Shown: positions 4,973-12,669, counted from the first letter of the stretch. The stretch: 15,682 bases of DNA from Chloroflexota bacterium (GCA_017882025.1 JADGQG010000022.1:1-15682); one strand, 5' to 3'. Notes: generated from the letters alone by a model not told the origin. A program made the numbers and translations.

Positions 4973-6070
4973 AGCGGACGGCGCGTTCGGCGCGGACGGC
5001 GCGGTCGCGGTGGCGGCAACGGCCGCGATCGCCGTGTCGGCCGCCGTCGCGGCATCAGCCGCGGCCCGGGCATCCTCGGCCGCCTCGCGACGGCGCGTGA
5101 CAGCCTCGTCATGGCGCATCCACGCCGCGGTCGCGATGAGAAGCGCGAGCAGGAACCCGGCATCGCCGAGACCCCACATGATCGCGCCGGCCGCCTGCTG
5201 GTCCTCCAGCGGCGTCGGGCCCCAGGGACGTCCGGTCGTCGCGTAGTGCGGGTAGAGAACCGTCCCTGAGAAGAGGATCGCGACCCCCAGGAACGAGTTG
5301 AACGGCATCTGCATGAACAGGAACAGGAGGCGCGCCGGGTGGCCCATCCGCCACGGGCTGGGGTCGCGGCCCACGATCGGCCACCAGAAGAGAATCGAGC
5401 TGGCCAGGTACAGCACGTGCTCCATGTCGTGCAACCAGACGTTCTCGAGGGCAGCGTCAAAGAACGACGAGAAATGCGTTCCCCACATCACTGCGGTGAA
5501 GAGGAGCCACGCGACCAGCGGGTGGCCGATGACCCGGACGGCACGCGAGTGGAGGATGGGCAGGATCCAGCGCCGCCGCGTGCCCGGAGTGGCGACCCGC
5601 AGCACCAGGGTGATCGGCGCGCCCAGCACGATCGCCGGCGCGGCGAGGAAGATGAGGATCACGTGCTGGAGCATGTGGACGGAAAAGAGCGTGGTGTCGT
5701 AGCGCTCGATGCCCGACTGCAGGGCGATCGCGATCGCGGCGAGGCCCAGCAGGAAGAACGCCGGCCGATCCGGGGGGACCGGGTTCGCCGAGTGGGCTGC
5801 GTTGACCCGTCGGACGGCCCACAGGTAGGCGGCAGCCGCGGCGGCGAGCGGCAGCCAGATCGTCAGGTCGAAGGACCAGCCCAGCAGGAACGCGGCCGCA
5901 TCCGGGGCAGGGGGCACGTCGCCGCTGTGCGCCGCCGCCGCGGGGGCCCCGGCCAGCACGGCGAGGAGCGCCGGTGCAGCCGGCAGCCAGCGGCGAGCAC
6001 CGGGGCGTTGCAGCCGAGCGAGACTACCGGGGCCGGGGCCGGGAACGCGATGCGAATCGGAGACGGTCAC
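4970..6070 (-). CDS. ctaG: Cytochrome c oxidase assembly protein, caa3-type CtaG
   Basis: A 366-residue polytopic membrane protein of the caa3_CtaG family, needed for assembly of caa3-type oxidases, probably at the copper-site step. From the GTG start at 6070 it has a twin-arginine-preceded hydrophobic signal (RRWLPAAPALLAVLAGAPAA at 27-46) with an A-A-A/H cleavage site. About seven further hydrophobic segments follow. Family marks are HMLQHVILIFLAAPAIVLG (132-150) and MWGTHFSSFFDAALENVW with the histidine-rich HDMEH after it. The C-terminus is alanine/threonine-rich and probably disordered. The frame continues upstream to an ATG at 6211, but those residues are arginine-rich and do not look like protein. 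A CACAAT box seven bases before the GTG may mean a leaderless transcript. The gene diverges from the oxidase operon it serves. Confidence 0.85.
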   Translation of the reverse strand: MTVSDSHRVPGPGPGSLARLQRPGARRWLPAAPALLAVLAGAPAAAAHSGDVPPAPDAAAFLLGWSFDLTIWLPLAAAAAAYLWAVRRVNAAHSANPVPPDRPAFFLLGLAAIAIALQSGIERYDTTLFSVHMLQHVILIFLAAPAIVLGAPITLVLRVATPGTRRRWILPILHSRAVRVIGHPLVAWLLFTAVMWGTHFSSFFDAALENVWLHDMEHVLYLASSILFWWPIVGRDPSPWRMGHPARLLFLFMQMPFNSFLGVAILFSGTVLYPHYATTGRPWGPTPLEDQQAAGAIMWGLGDAGFLLALLIATAAWMRHDEAVTRRREAAEDARAAADAATAADTAIAAVAATATAPSAPNAPSA

Positions 6071-6189
6071 GGGTGCGATTGTGGCGCGAACGCGCCGCGG
6101 ACGAGGTCCCCCCGGCCCCGTGGCCGTCCCGGAGACAGGACAGCGCCCATGACGAATGCGCACGCGAGCATCTTTTCTCACGCTTCGGG

Positions 6190-6195
6190 TATCAT
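6190..6195 (+). promoter_or_regulatory. Candidate -10 box (TATCAT) for the oxidase operon
   Basis: TATCAT lies in the only AT-richer patch of the ctaG-coxB divergent gap (about 6165-6200) and would start a 5' leader of roughly 105 bases before coxB. No good -35 box stands 17 bases upstream, so this is a weak candidate. Confidence 0.3.
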
Positions 6196-6306
6196 TCCCG
6201 CGCTTGCGCACCTCCGCCGTCCCCGGAGCCAGAGCGAGGCGAGGGAGGAGCCGCCGGGCACGTCCGGGCGGAGTGCCGCGGCAGGTGCACGAGGTTCAAC
6301 AAACGC

Positions 6307-7203
6307 ATGGGTCTGACTGCGAAGAGATGGGCTCGCCGCGCTGGGGTGGTCGCAGCCCTCGGGGCGCTCGCCGTCCTCCTCTCCGCGTGCTCCGACTTCA
6401 GCCTGCGGAATGCCGTTCCGCCGGACGCCGCCTCCGTCCAGGGCCAGGCCTCCCGCAACATCTACGACATCGTGTTCGTGATCGGCGCGGCGGTCTTCTT
6501 CCTCGTGGAGGGGCTGATCCTCTTCGCGGTCGTGCGCTACCGCCGCCGGGCGGGCGACGACGAGCTGCCGCCGCAGATTCACGGCAACAACCGGCTCGAG
6601 ATCATCTGGACGGCGATCCCCATCGCGATCGTGCTCGCCCTGTTCGTCCTCTCCTGGCAGACGCTCAACACGGTCGATGCACGCACACCAACGCCGCCGG
6701 TTCGAATCGGGGTGGTGGCCTACCAGTGGCAGTGGGAGTTCGTCTACGCGCCCGAGGGTGTGGCCTGGCAGGACTGCGGTGCGCCCGTCAACAAGGGCAA
6801 ATGCGTGACCGTCTTCGGGACATTACCGGCGGGCGGTGACCGCTCGAACTGGACTCCGCCCACGATGCACGTCCCCGTCAACGAGACGGTGGAGCTCCAG
6901 CTGCATTCCACGGATGTCATCCACTCGTTCTACGTCCCGGCCTTCCTCTTCCAGCGCGACATCACGCCCCGCAAGGACCAGGTGATCCAGTTCACCGCGG
7001 ACCGGATCGGCATCTACCGCGGCCAGTGCACCCAGTTCTGCGGCCTCTACCACCAGTTCATGGAGTTCCAGGTGAAGGTGGAATCGAAGGTCGATTACGT
7101 GGCGTGGCTCCAGCAGGAGCTGACGCCGCCCCCGGCGCCCTCCGCGGCGCCGCCCTCCCCCAGCGGCCCGGCCGGCTCTCCTGCGGCGAGCTCGGCACCG
7201 TGA
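6307..7203 (+). CDS. coxB: Cytochrome c oxidase subunit II (CuA), lipoprotein
   Basis: A 298-residue subunit II that accepts electrons at the outer face and passes them to subunit I. A lipobox LSAC puts the lipidated cysteine at C28. Two transmembrane helices follow (about 52-76 and 98-118, the latter starting LEIIWTAIP), then YQWQWEF at 139-145 and the CuA cupredoxin domain. CuA ligands are H206, C241, Q243 (carbonyl), C245, H249 and M252 in CTQFCGLYHQFM. Glutamine replaces the common glutamate, as in the Thermus ba3 CuA site. An insertion at about 150-185 carries C157 and C166. There is no fused cytochrome c. The tail is a Pro/Ala/Ser linker ending SPAASSAP, after which an out-of-frame GTVTVK-stop is seen. 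Start ATG 6307 is set by the signal sequence; the ribosome site is weak. Confidence 0.95.
   Translation: MGLTAKRWARRAGVVAALGALAVLLSACSDFSLRNAVPPDAASVQGQASRNIYDIVFVIGAAVFFLVEGLILFAVVRYRRRAGDDELPPQIHGNNRLEIIWTAIPIAIVLALFVLSWQTLNTVDARTPTPPVRIGVVAYQWQWEFVYAPEGVAWQDCGAPVNKGKCVTVFGTLPAGGDRSNWTPPTMHVPVNETVELQLHSTDVIHSFYVPAFLFQRDITPRKDQVIQFTADRIGIYRGQCTQFCGLYHQFMEFQVKVESKVDYVAWLQQELTPPPAPSAAPPSPSGPAGSPAASSAP
7168..7187 (+). repeat. Linker repeat, copy 1 (in coxB tail)
   Basis: CCGGCCGGCTCTCCTGCGGC here is identical to 10601-10620 in the linker of the cupredoxin fusion gene 3.4 kb away. Both encode part of a GPAGSPAA linker, and the surrounding bases are also similar. Confidence 0.85.
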
Positions 7204-7214
7204 CGGTCAAGTAG
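7194..7214 (+). pseudogene. Possible relic of a cupredoxin C-terminal strand after coxB
   Basis: In a frame different from coxB, seven codons read G-T-V-T-V-K-stop (TAG at 7212-7214). This is the usual last strand of small cupredoxins, and the cupredoxin domain ending at 10924 in this operon closes with GTLTIK-stop. It follows directly on the linker repeat. The interpretation as the scar of an out-of-frame deletion is inference; only six residues remain and chance cannot be excluded. Confidence 0.35.
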
Positions 7215-7224
7215 GAGAGCCCTG

Positions 7225-8862
7225 ATGGCCACCACCGCCCTCCGGCCCGCGGCGACCTACCGCACCGGGCTCTACGAATGGCTGACGACGACCGATCACA
7301 AGAAGATCGGGATCCTCTACACGTTCAACTCGCTGATCCTCTTCCTGGTCGGCGGGATCTTCGCGCTGGCGGTGCGAACGGAGCTCGCCCAGCCGGGGCT
7401 CCAGTTCATGACCGAGGCCACGTATAACCAGATGTTCACGATGCACGCCTCCGTGATGATCTTCTGGGTCGTCATCCCGTTCCTGGCGGGCTTCGGCAAC
7501 TACCTCGTGCCCCTCATGATCGGCGCGCCGGACATGGCGTTCCCGCGGATCAATGCGCTCTCGTTCTGGCTGCTGCCGCTCTCGGCGGTGATCGCGCTCA
7601 TGGGGTTCCCGCTCGGCGGCGCGGCTGCGGAGGGCTGGACCAGCTACAGCCCGCTGGCGCAGGCGAAGTTCTCCACGGGCCCCGGTACCGACCTCTGGAT
7701 CGTCGCCCTGACGCTGGTCGGCACCAGCTCCATCCTGGGCGCCATCAACTTCCTGGTCACGATCTTCAAGATGCGGGCGCCGGGGATGACCCTCTTCCGG
7801 ATGCCCGTCTTCGTCTGGACGACCATGGTCACCAGCGTCCTTGTCCTCATGGGCACCCCCGTGCTGACGAGCGCGCTGATCATGCTCTACATCGACCGCA
7901 ACCTCGGCGGCAGCTTCTTCAACACCGCGCTCGCCGGGGGCAATGCGATCCTCTGGGAGAACGTCTTCTGGTTCTACAGCCACCCGGCCGTCTACATCAT
8001 GATCCTGCCCGCGATGGGGATCGTGAGCGAGGTCATCCCGACCTTCAGCCGCAAGCCGCTCTTCGGGTACAAGGCGTTCGTGTTTGCCACCGCGGGGATC
8101 GGCGCCCTTGGATTCTCCGTCTGGGCCCACCACATGTTCACGACCGGCTCGGTCTACCTGCCGTTCTTCAGCCTGATGACGTTCCTTATCGCGGTGCCGA
8201 CCGGCGTGAAGATGTTCAACTGGGTCGCCACCCTGTTCCGCGGCAAGATCCGCTTCACGACCGCGATGCTCTTTGCGGTGGGCTTCCTGTCGCTGTTCCT
8301 GATCGGCGGGATCAACGGCGCGTTCCTCGCCGCGGTGCCCGTGGACTACCAGGTCCATGCGACCTACTTCATCGTGGCCCACATCCATTACGTCCTCTTC
8401 GGCGGCTCGATCATGGGCATCTTCGCGGGCCTCTACTACTGGTGGCCGAAGATGTTCGGGCGGAAGCTGAACGAGGGCCTGGGCAAGATCCATTTCGTCG
8501 GGATCTTCATCGGGATGAACCTCACCTTCTTCCCGATGCACCTGTTGGGCATCTCGGGGATGCCGCGGCGGATCGCCGACTACAGCGCAACCGCGGGATG
8601 GAACGACCTCAACCTCCTCGCCACGATCGGCGGCTTCACGATCGCCGCGGCCATGCTGCCCTTCCTGTGGAACATCTTCGTCACCCTTCGCGGCGGCGAG
8701 CCCGCGGGAGACGACCCGTGGGAAGGAAACACGCTGGAGTGGGCCACCTCGTCGCCGCCGCCGCCCTACAACTTCGACCACCTGCCGCCGATCCGCTCAG
8801 AGCGACCGGTCTTCGACCAGCGCCACGCGAATGACGCGCCGGCGCTGACGGCGGGGCACTGA
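7225..8862 (+). CDS. ctaD: Cytochrome c oxidase subunit I, A2-type heme-copper oxidase
   Basis: A 545-residue catalytic subunit with about 12 transmembrane helices that reduces O2 to water and pumps protons. Low-spin heme a ligands are H74 (MFTMHASV) and H388. High-spin heme a3 is bound by H386, in HATYFIVAHIHYVLFGG (378-394). CuB ligands are H253, H302 and H303. The cross-linked tyrosine is Y257. The K-channel has T326 and K329 in PTGVK, and the D-channel entrance D103 is in GAPDMAFPR. The motif at 251-257 is YSHPAVY: the glutamate of A1 enzymes is missing and Tyr-Ser takes its place, the definition of the A2 group (Rhodothermus caa3 type). AGGAG stands seven bases before the ATG. The coxB stop is 21 bases upstream. 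Confidence 0.97.
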   Translation: MATTALRPAATYRTGLYEWLTTTDHKKIGILYTFNSLILFLVGGIFALAVRTELAQPGLQFMTEATYNQMFTMHASVMIFWVVIPFLAGFGNYLVPLMIGAPDMAFPRINALSFWLLPLSAVIALMGFPLGGAAAEGWTSYSPLAQAKFSTGPGTDLWIVALTLVGTSSILGAINFLVTIFKMRAPGMTLFRMPVFVWTTMVTSVLVLMGTPVLTSALIMLYIDRNLGGSFFNTALAGGNAILWENVFWFYSHPAVYIMILPAMGIVSEVIPTFSRKPLFGYKAFVFATAGIGALGFSVWAHHMFTTGSVYLPFFSLMTFLIAVPTGVKMFNWVATLFRGKIRFTTAMLFAVGFLSLFLIGGINGAFLAAVPVDYQVHATYFIVAHIHYVLFGGSIMGIFAGLYYWWPKMFGRKLNEGLGKIHFVGIFIGMNLTFFPMHLLGISGMPRRIADYSATAGWNDLNLLATIGGFTIAAAMLPFLWNIFVTLRGGEPAGDDPWEGNTLEWATSSPPPPYNFDHLPPIRSERPVFDQRHANDAPALTAGH

Positions 8863-8864
8863 CC

Positions 8865-9500
8865 GTGGCCGCGAACAGCAGCGCCCTCACAACGCACGTG
8901 GCCGCCCTGGGTGAGAGCCGGGCGCACGGCCAGCGGGGGATCAGCAACCCGATCCTCGGGATGATCCTGTTCATCGTCTCCGAGGTGATGTTCTTCGCCG
9001 GCCTCTTTGCGGCCTACTTCAACGTCCGCCTGAACGCCACCCAGTGGCCGCCTTTCGTGAACGAAGCGACATTCAAGCCGTTCCAGATCCACCACGAGAT
9101 CGTCCTTCCGGCCATCCTGACAACGATCCTCGTGCTCTCGTCGGTGACGATGCAGCTGGGCGTCTCGGCGATCCGGCGGGGCGACCGGACGGGCTTTCTC
9201 CGGAACACCGGGATCACCCTGGTGCTGGGGCTGACGTTCCTGGTCGGCCAGGTGTACGACTACACGCAGCTGGGCTTCGGGATTACCGACACGGCGTTCG
9301 GCAGCACCTTCTACACGCTGACGGGCTTCCATGGCGCGCACGTGCTGGGTGGTGCGATCATGCTCAGCGTCGTGCTCTATCGCGGGATGGCCGGGCAGTT
9401 CTCGGCGAAGCACCACGACGCAGTGGAGGCGACCTCCATCTACTGGCACTTCGTGGACGTCGTCTGGATCGCGCTCTTCTCGACGCTCTACCTGCTCTGA
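8865..9500 (+). CDS. ctaE: Cytochrome c oxidase subunit III (five-helix form)
   Basis: A 211-residue subunit III, starting at GTG 8865 two bases after the ctaD stop, with a GGGG stretch upstream. About five transmembrane helices are seen, the usual short bacterial form that lacks the first two helices of the seven-helix type. Family marks are ILFIVSEVMFFAGLFAAYF (35-53), IHHEIVLPAILT, the FHGAHVLGGAIM segment near 160 and the C-terminal YWHFVDVVWIALFSTLYLL. It stabilises subunit I and proton uptake and has no redox centre. Its position between ctaD and the small membrane protein is the standard cox order. Confidence 0.95.
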   Translation: MAANSSALTTHVAALGESRAHGQRGISNPILGMILFIVSEVMFFAGLFAAYFNVRLNATQWPPFVNEATFKPFQIHHEIVLPAILTTILVLSSVTMQLGVSAIRRGDRTGFLRNTGITLVLGLTFLVGQVYDYTQLGFGITDTAFGSTFYTLTGFHGAHVLGGAIMLSVVLYRGMAGQFSAKHHDAVEATSIYWHFVDVVWIALFSTLYLL

Positions 9501-9519
9501 TGGCCGGAGGATCGCGCTC

Positions 9520-9702
9520 ATGATCATGCGGCCGCGGCGAGCCATGCTGGTCGGTTTCGTCTTCGGCGGGCTCGGCCTGGTCTACGGGCTGCTCAGCCGT
9601 GACTGGGTCGGCGTGACGTTGCTTCTCGCGCTGGGCGTGGCGACGGGCCTCATGAGCTTCGTCCTGATGGCCGCCTCGCCGCGCGGCGACGAGACCGAGT
9701 AG
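9520..9702 (+). CDS. Small two-helix membrane protein in the cox operon (subunit-IV position)
   Basis: A 60-residue protein with two predicted transmembrane helices (about 9-25, MLVGFVFGGLGLVYGLL, and 31-52, GVTLLLALGVATGLMSFVLM) joined by a short SRDW turn, and a charged tail PRGDETE. GGAGG stands nine bases before the ATG at 9520; a second ATG at 9526 is possible. The position directly after subunit III is where small subunit IV-like proteins occur in other cox operons. Sequence similarity to a named family is not clear, so the subunit role is inferred from context and topology. Confidence 0.7.
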   Translation: MIMRPRRAMLVGFVFGGLGLVYGLLSRDWVGVTLLLALGVATGLMSFVLMAASPRGDETE

Positions 9703-9727
9703 CGCGGCGCAGGCGAATCCCGCCCTC

Positions 9728-10924
9728 ATGTCGCCCTGGGATTCGCTTCTCGAGTTCGTCAGCAAGCTGGTTTCGCCGGACTGGGGCGCGCTCATCGCGC
9801 TGATTCCGCTGGCGCTCGCGGCGCTCGTGGTCGCCTACCTGGCCTGGGTCATGCGCCGCGCGCTGGCGGCACCACCCACGCGGACTCGACCGCTTCCCGC
9901 GGCGCCAACGCCGGCCCACATCCACATGCCCGGGCCGAGTCTCGCGCCGTTCCTCGCGGCCGCCGGGTTCGCCTGCTTCTTCCTCGCCCTCCTCTTCGTC
10001 CACGTCGGGCCCCGGATCGATCCGGTGACGAAGCAGCCAATCGCGGACTCGACCGCCTGGACGATCCAGCCGTTCGGCCTCCTGGCGATCGCGATCGGGA
10101 TCGTGGCGCTCGTCTCGGGCCTGCTCTACTGGGGGCGCGAGGCGAGCCGCGAGTACGACGCGCTGGAGGCTCCGGTCGTGCTGCCGGCCGCGATCCATGC
10201 TGGACCGCCGACCGGCGTCCACATCCCGGGGCCCAGCTTCCGGCCGCTCCTGCTCGCCATCGCCGCATCGGCGCTGGTGCTGGGCGGGGTGCTCAACGTC
10301 GCGATCTTCTTCGGCGGCGTGGTCATGCTGGTCATCGCCCTCCTCGGCTGGCTGCGCGACGCCCGCGCCGAGTACCGCGAGACGGTACGGGCCGACGCGA
10401 TCGGTCATCTCGAGAACATCCCCGCCCCGCGCTTCCCTACCGTCACGCTGCTTACCTTCGGCGCGATCTTCGCGGCGAGCATCCTGGTCGCGGCCGGGAT
10501 CGTCCCGCCGAGGGGCTCCGCGGCCATCGTGGCGGGGTCCGCGAAGCCGTCCGCAGCGGCCGGCTCCCTGGCGGCGAGCGCGGCGCCCTCCGCCGGCGGT
10601 CCGGCCGGCTCTCCTGCGGCAAGCGCGGCGCCGGGCGCCTTGGTCTCGCTCCAGCTCACCGCCAGCGGCATCGCGTACGACAAGTCCACCCTGGAGGCGC
10701 CGGCGAACACGCCGTTCCAGATCGTGTTTGCCAACAACGACGCGGGGATCCCGCACAACGTCTCGATCCACAAGGACTCGGCCACCGGTCAAGAGGTCTT
10801 CAAGGGCGACATCTTCAACGGGACCGACACCCGAACCTACAATGTGCCGGCCCTGCCGACCGGCACGTATGCCTTCGTCTGTTCCGTCCACGCGAACATG
10901 ACGGGGACGCTCACCATCAAGTGA
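9728..10924 (+). CDS. Six-helix subunit-IV-like protein fused to a blue-copper cupredoxin
   Basis: A 398-residue fusion. Helix 1 spans about 20-42. Two repeats follow, each opening with H-x-P-G-P-S (HIHMPGPS at 64-71, VHIPGPS at 164-170) and holding two helices (about 72-94 and 113-136; 172-194 and 196-209). This HxPxPSxxP start is seen in bacterial cytochrome oxidase subunit IV proteins. Helix 6 is at about 238-259. A Ser/Ala/Gly/Pro linker (264-303) leads to a cupredoxin domain (about 304-398) with type 1 copper ligands H343, C385, H388 and M391 (PHN, then VCSVHANM). Positive charges after helices 1, 3 and 5 place both termini outside, so the copper domain faces the CuA domain of CoxB. It is a strong candidate for an operon-encoded electron donor to the oxidase, comparable to auracyanin or halocyanin. 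The electron-transfer role is inferred. Confidence 0.88.
   Translation: MSPWDSLLEFVSKLVSPDWGALIALIPLALAALVVAYLAWVMRRALAAPPTRTRPLPAAPTPAHIHMPGPSLAPFLAAAGFACFFLALLFVHVGPRIDPVTKQPIADSTAWTIQPFGLLAIAIGIVALVSGLLYWGREASREYDALEAPVVLPAAIHAGPPTGVHIPGPSFRPLLLAIAASALVLGGVLNVAIFFGGVVMLVIALLGWLRDARAEYRETVRADAIGHLENIPAPRFPTVTLLTFGAIFAASILVAAGIVPPRGSAAIVAGSAKPSAAAGSLAASAAPSAGGPAGSPAASAAPGALVSLQLTASGIAYDKSTLEAPANTPFQIVFANNDAGIPHNVSIHKDSATGQEVFKGDIFNGTDTRTYNVPALPTGTYAFVCSVHANMTGTLTIK
10601..10620 (+). repeat. Linker repeat, copy 2 (in cupredoxin fusion)
   Basis: Identical over 20 bases to 7168-7187 in the coxB tail. It encodes part of the GPAGSPAAS linker just before the cupredoxin domain. Confidence 0.85.
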
Positions 10925-10993
10925 CCGCACGCGCCGGCGACTCGTCGCGACCATCGGGTCGGGCGGCGCCCTCCCGGCACCGGGACCCATCTC

Positions 10994-11557
10994 ATGACCT
11001 CGCGCTCCACCCATCACCTCCTCCGGCTCGCCACCCGACTCGCCGTCGTTGCCGTGGCATCGAGCATGCTGGCCGGCTGCGCGACGGGCGGCGTGGCGAT
11101 CACGCCCGGCGCATCGGTGATCCAGATCGGCTCGCCGCTTATTGGGAAGCCCGCTCCGTCACTCGCGGGCACGACCCTCGACGGTGCGCCGTTCGACCTG
11201 GCCTCGCTTCGCGGGTCGCCCGTCCTCGTCAACTTCTGGGCGTCGTGGTGCGGACCGTGCCGGGACGAGTTCCCGCTCCTCGCGGCCGCGGAGAAACGCC
11301 ACGCGACGGAGGGGCTCCAGGTCGTGGGCGTCCTCTTCAAGGACGACGCCGCGCCGGCGCGGGCCTTCGTGGCGGACGAGAAGGCCGACTGGCCGACGGT
11401 CGCGGACCCTGGCCGCACGATCGCGCAGCCGTGGGCGGTTCTCGCCCCGCCGCAGACCTACTTCATCGATCGCGGGGGGATCGTCCGTGACCTCCAGATC
11501 GGGCAGGTCCGCGACGCGGCGGAGCTCGACGCGATCCTCGCGGCGATCCTGAAATGA
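10994..11557 (+). CDS. TlpA/ResA-type thiol-disulfide oxidoreductase lipoprotein
   Basis: A 187-residue extracytoplasmic thioredoxin-fold protein. The lipobox LAGC gives a lipidated C29. The active site is WCGPC with C86 and C89, preceded by VLVNFWAS, and the cis-proline loop is PPQTYFID (P153). Such proteins reduce cysteines for cytochrome c maturation or for CuA loading, as TlpA does for oxidase subunit II. With no cytochrome c gene in this operon, reduction of the CoxB cysteine pair C241/C245 is the more likely job; this is inference from context. The start ATG 10994 follows a 69-bp gap with no visible signal after the cupredoxin gene, and the stop overlaps the ABC ATPase start (ATGA). Confidence 0.92.
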   Translation: MTSRSTHHLLRLATRLAVVAVASSMLAGCATGGVAITPGASVIQIGSPLIGKPAPSLAGTTLDGAPFDLASLRGSPVLVNFWASWCGPCRDEFPLLAAAEKRHATEGLQVVGVLFKDDAAPARAFVADEKADWPTVADPGRTIAQPWAVLAPPQTYFIDRGGIVRDLQIGQVRDAAELDAILAAILK

Positions 11558-12669
11558 CCACTGCCGGGAATGCCGCGGCCGCCGGTCACCAGGTCGCAGT
11601 CGAGCCCGGCGGGCCCGCGGCGGGCTTCCCCGGGATGCCGCTCGCGATCGAGGTCCGTGGGTTGCGCAAGCGCTACGGGACGCTGGTCGTTCTCGACGGC
11701 CTTGACCTGTCGGTTCCGCAGGGCGAGATCGTGGCCCTGCTCGGCCCGAACGGCGCCGGCAAGACCACCACGGTGGAGATCCTGGAAGGCTACCGCGGCT
11801 CGGATGGCGGCGAGATTCGCGTCCTGGGGCTGGACCCCGTGCGCGACCGCGCCGCGCTCCACGCCCGGGTCGGCCTGATGCTCCAGCAGGGAGGCATCAC
11901 GCCCCAGGGCCGTCCGCGCGAGCTGGTCCGGCTCCACGCCCGCTTCTACGCGGACCCTGCGAATCCCGACGAGCTTCTCGAGCTCCTGGGTCTGGCGCAT
12001 GCCGCGAACCGGCGCTACAAGCTCCTCTCGGGCGGTGAGAAGCAGCGACTCTCGCTGGCGCTCGCGCTGGTCGGGCGCCCCGAGCTCCTGGTCCTCGACG
12101 AGCCGACCGCCGGCATGGATCCTGCCGCGAAGGCGACGGTGCGTTCGCTCATCGCCGAGCTCCGGTCGGCCGGCCGCACGATTCTCCTGACCACGCACGA
12201 GCTCGCCGACGTCGAACGCCTGGCGGACCGGGTCGTGGTGATGGACCGGGGCCGGGTCGTCGCGGCCGGGACGCCAGCCGAGCTCGTGGCCGGGTCCGGA
12301 CCGCTCCTGCGGTTCCGGTTGGCGGCCAGTGACGGGGCCAGCGTCGCGATCGATTCGAGCGAGCTCGGCGCGCTGGGCGCGGCGCTGGGCGGGACCCTCG
12401 CGCCGGATGGGGCGCCCGGACGTCACCGGCTTGCCGGGCGCGCGCCGGATCCGCGCTCGATCGCCTACCTGGCCGACTGGTGCGAGCAGCGCGGCCTCCT
12501 CCTCGCGGAGCTGCAGACGTCCGGCGGCACGCTGGAGGAGCGATTCCTCGAGCTGATCGCGGAGGCGCGGCCGGGCGATGAGACACGCTCGGCGGCCCGG
12601 GACAGGGGCGCCGACGCGGCCGTTGCTGGCAGGGGCAGCGAAGCCATCACCGGCACGAGCGCCGAATGA
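11554..12669 (+). CDS. ABC-2-type transporter, ATP-binding protein
   Basis: A 371-residue ATPase of the drug/Nat/DRR-like class. Walker A is GPNGAGKT (64-71), the signature LSGGEKQ (158-164), Walker B LLVLDEP (178-184) and the switch histidine H215. The Q-loop region is LMLQQGG (108-114). The domain proper begins at about residue 30 with LAIEVRGLRKRYG. The first 27 residues are low complexity, and an in-frame ATG at 11635 would remove them, but the ATGA overlap with the thioredoxin gene supports the longer start. Residues after 240 form the usual C-terminal domain, and the last 35 are disordered. It pairs with the following permease. The substrate is unknown; similar ABC pairs lie beside oxidase or heme A genes in some actinobacteria. 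Confidence 0.93.
   Translation: MTTAGNAAAAGHQVAVEPGGPAAGFPGMPLAIEVRGLRKRYGTLVVLDGLDLSVPQGEIVALLGPNGAGKTTTVEILEGYRGSDGGEIRVLGLDPVRDRAALHARVGLMLQQGGITPQGRPRELVRLHARFYADPANPDELLELLGLAHAANRRYKLLSGGEKQRLSLALALVGRPELLVLDEPTAGMDPAAKATVRSLIAELRSAGRTILLTTHELADVERLADRVVVMDRGRVVAAGTPAELVAGSGPLLRFRLAASDGASVAIDSSELGALGAALGGTLAPDGAPGRHRLAGRAPDPRSIAYLADWCEQRGLLLAELQTSGGTLEERFLELIAEARPGDETRSAARDRGADAAVAGRGSEAITGTSAE

Noticed and set aside
6071..6211. N-terminal extension of ctaG to an ATG at 6211
   Set aside because: The extra 47 residues are Arg/Gly-rich and precede a good signal peptide; GTG 6070 gives a normal N-terminus.
7207..8781. A 524-residue minus-strand open frame opposite ctaD
   Set aside because: Composition is Glu/Arg/Asp/His-rich, as expected from the complement of membrane-protein codons in GC-rich DNA; ctaD has all catalytic motifs.
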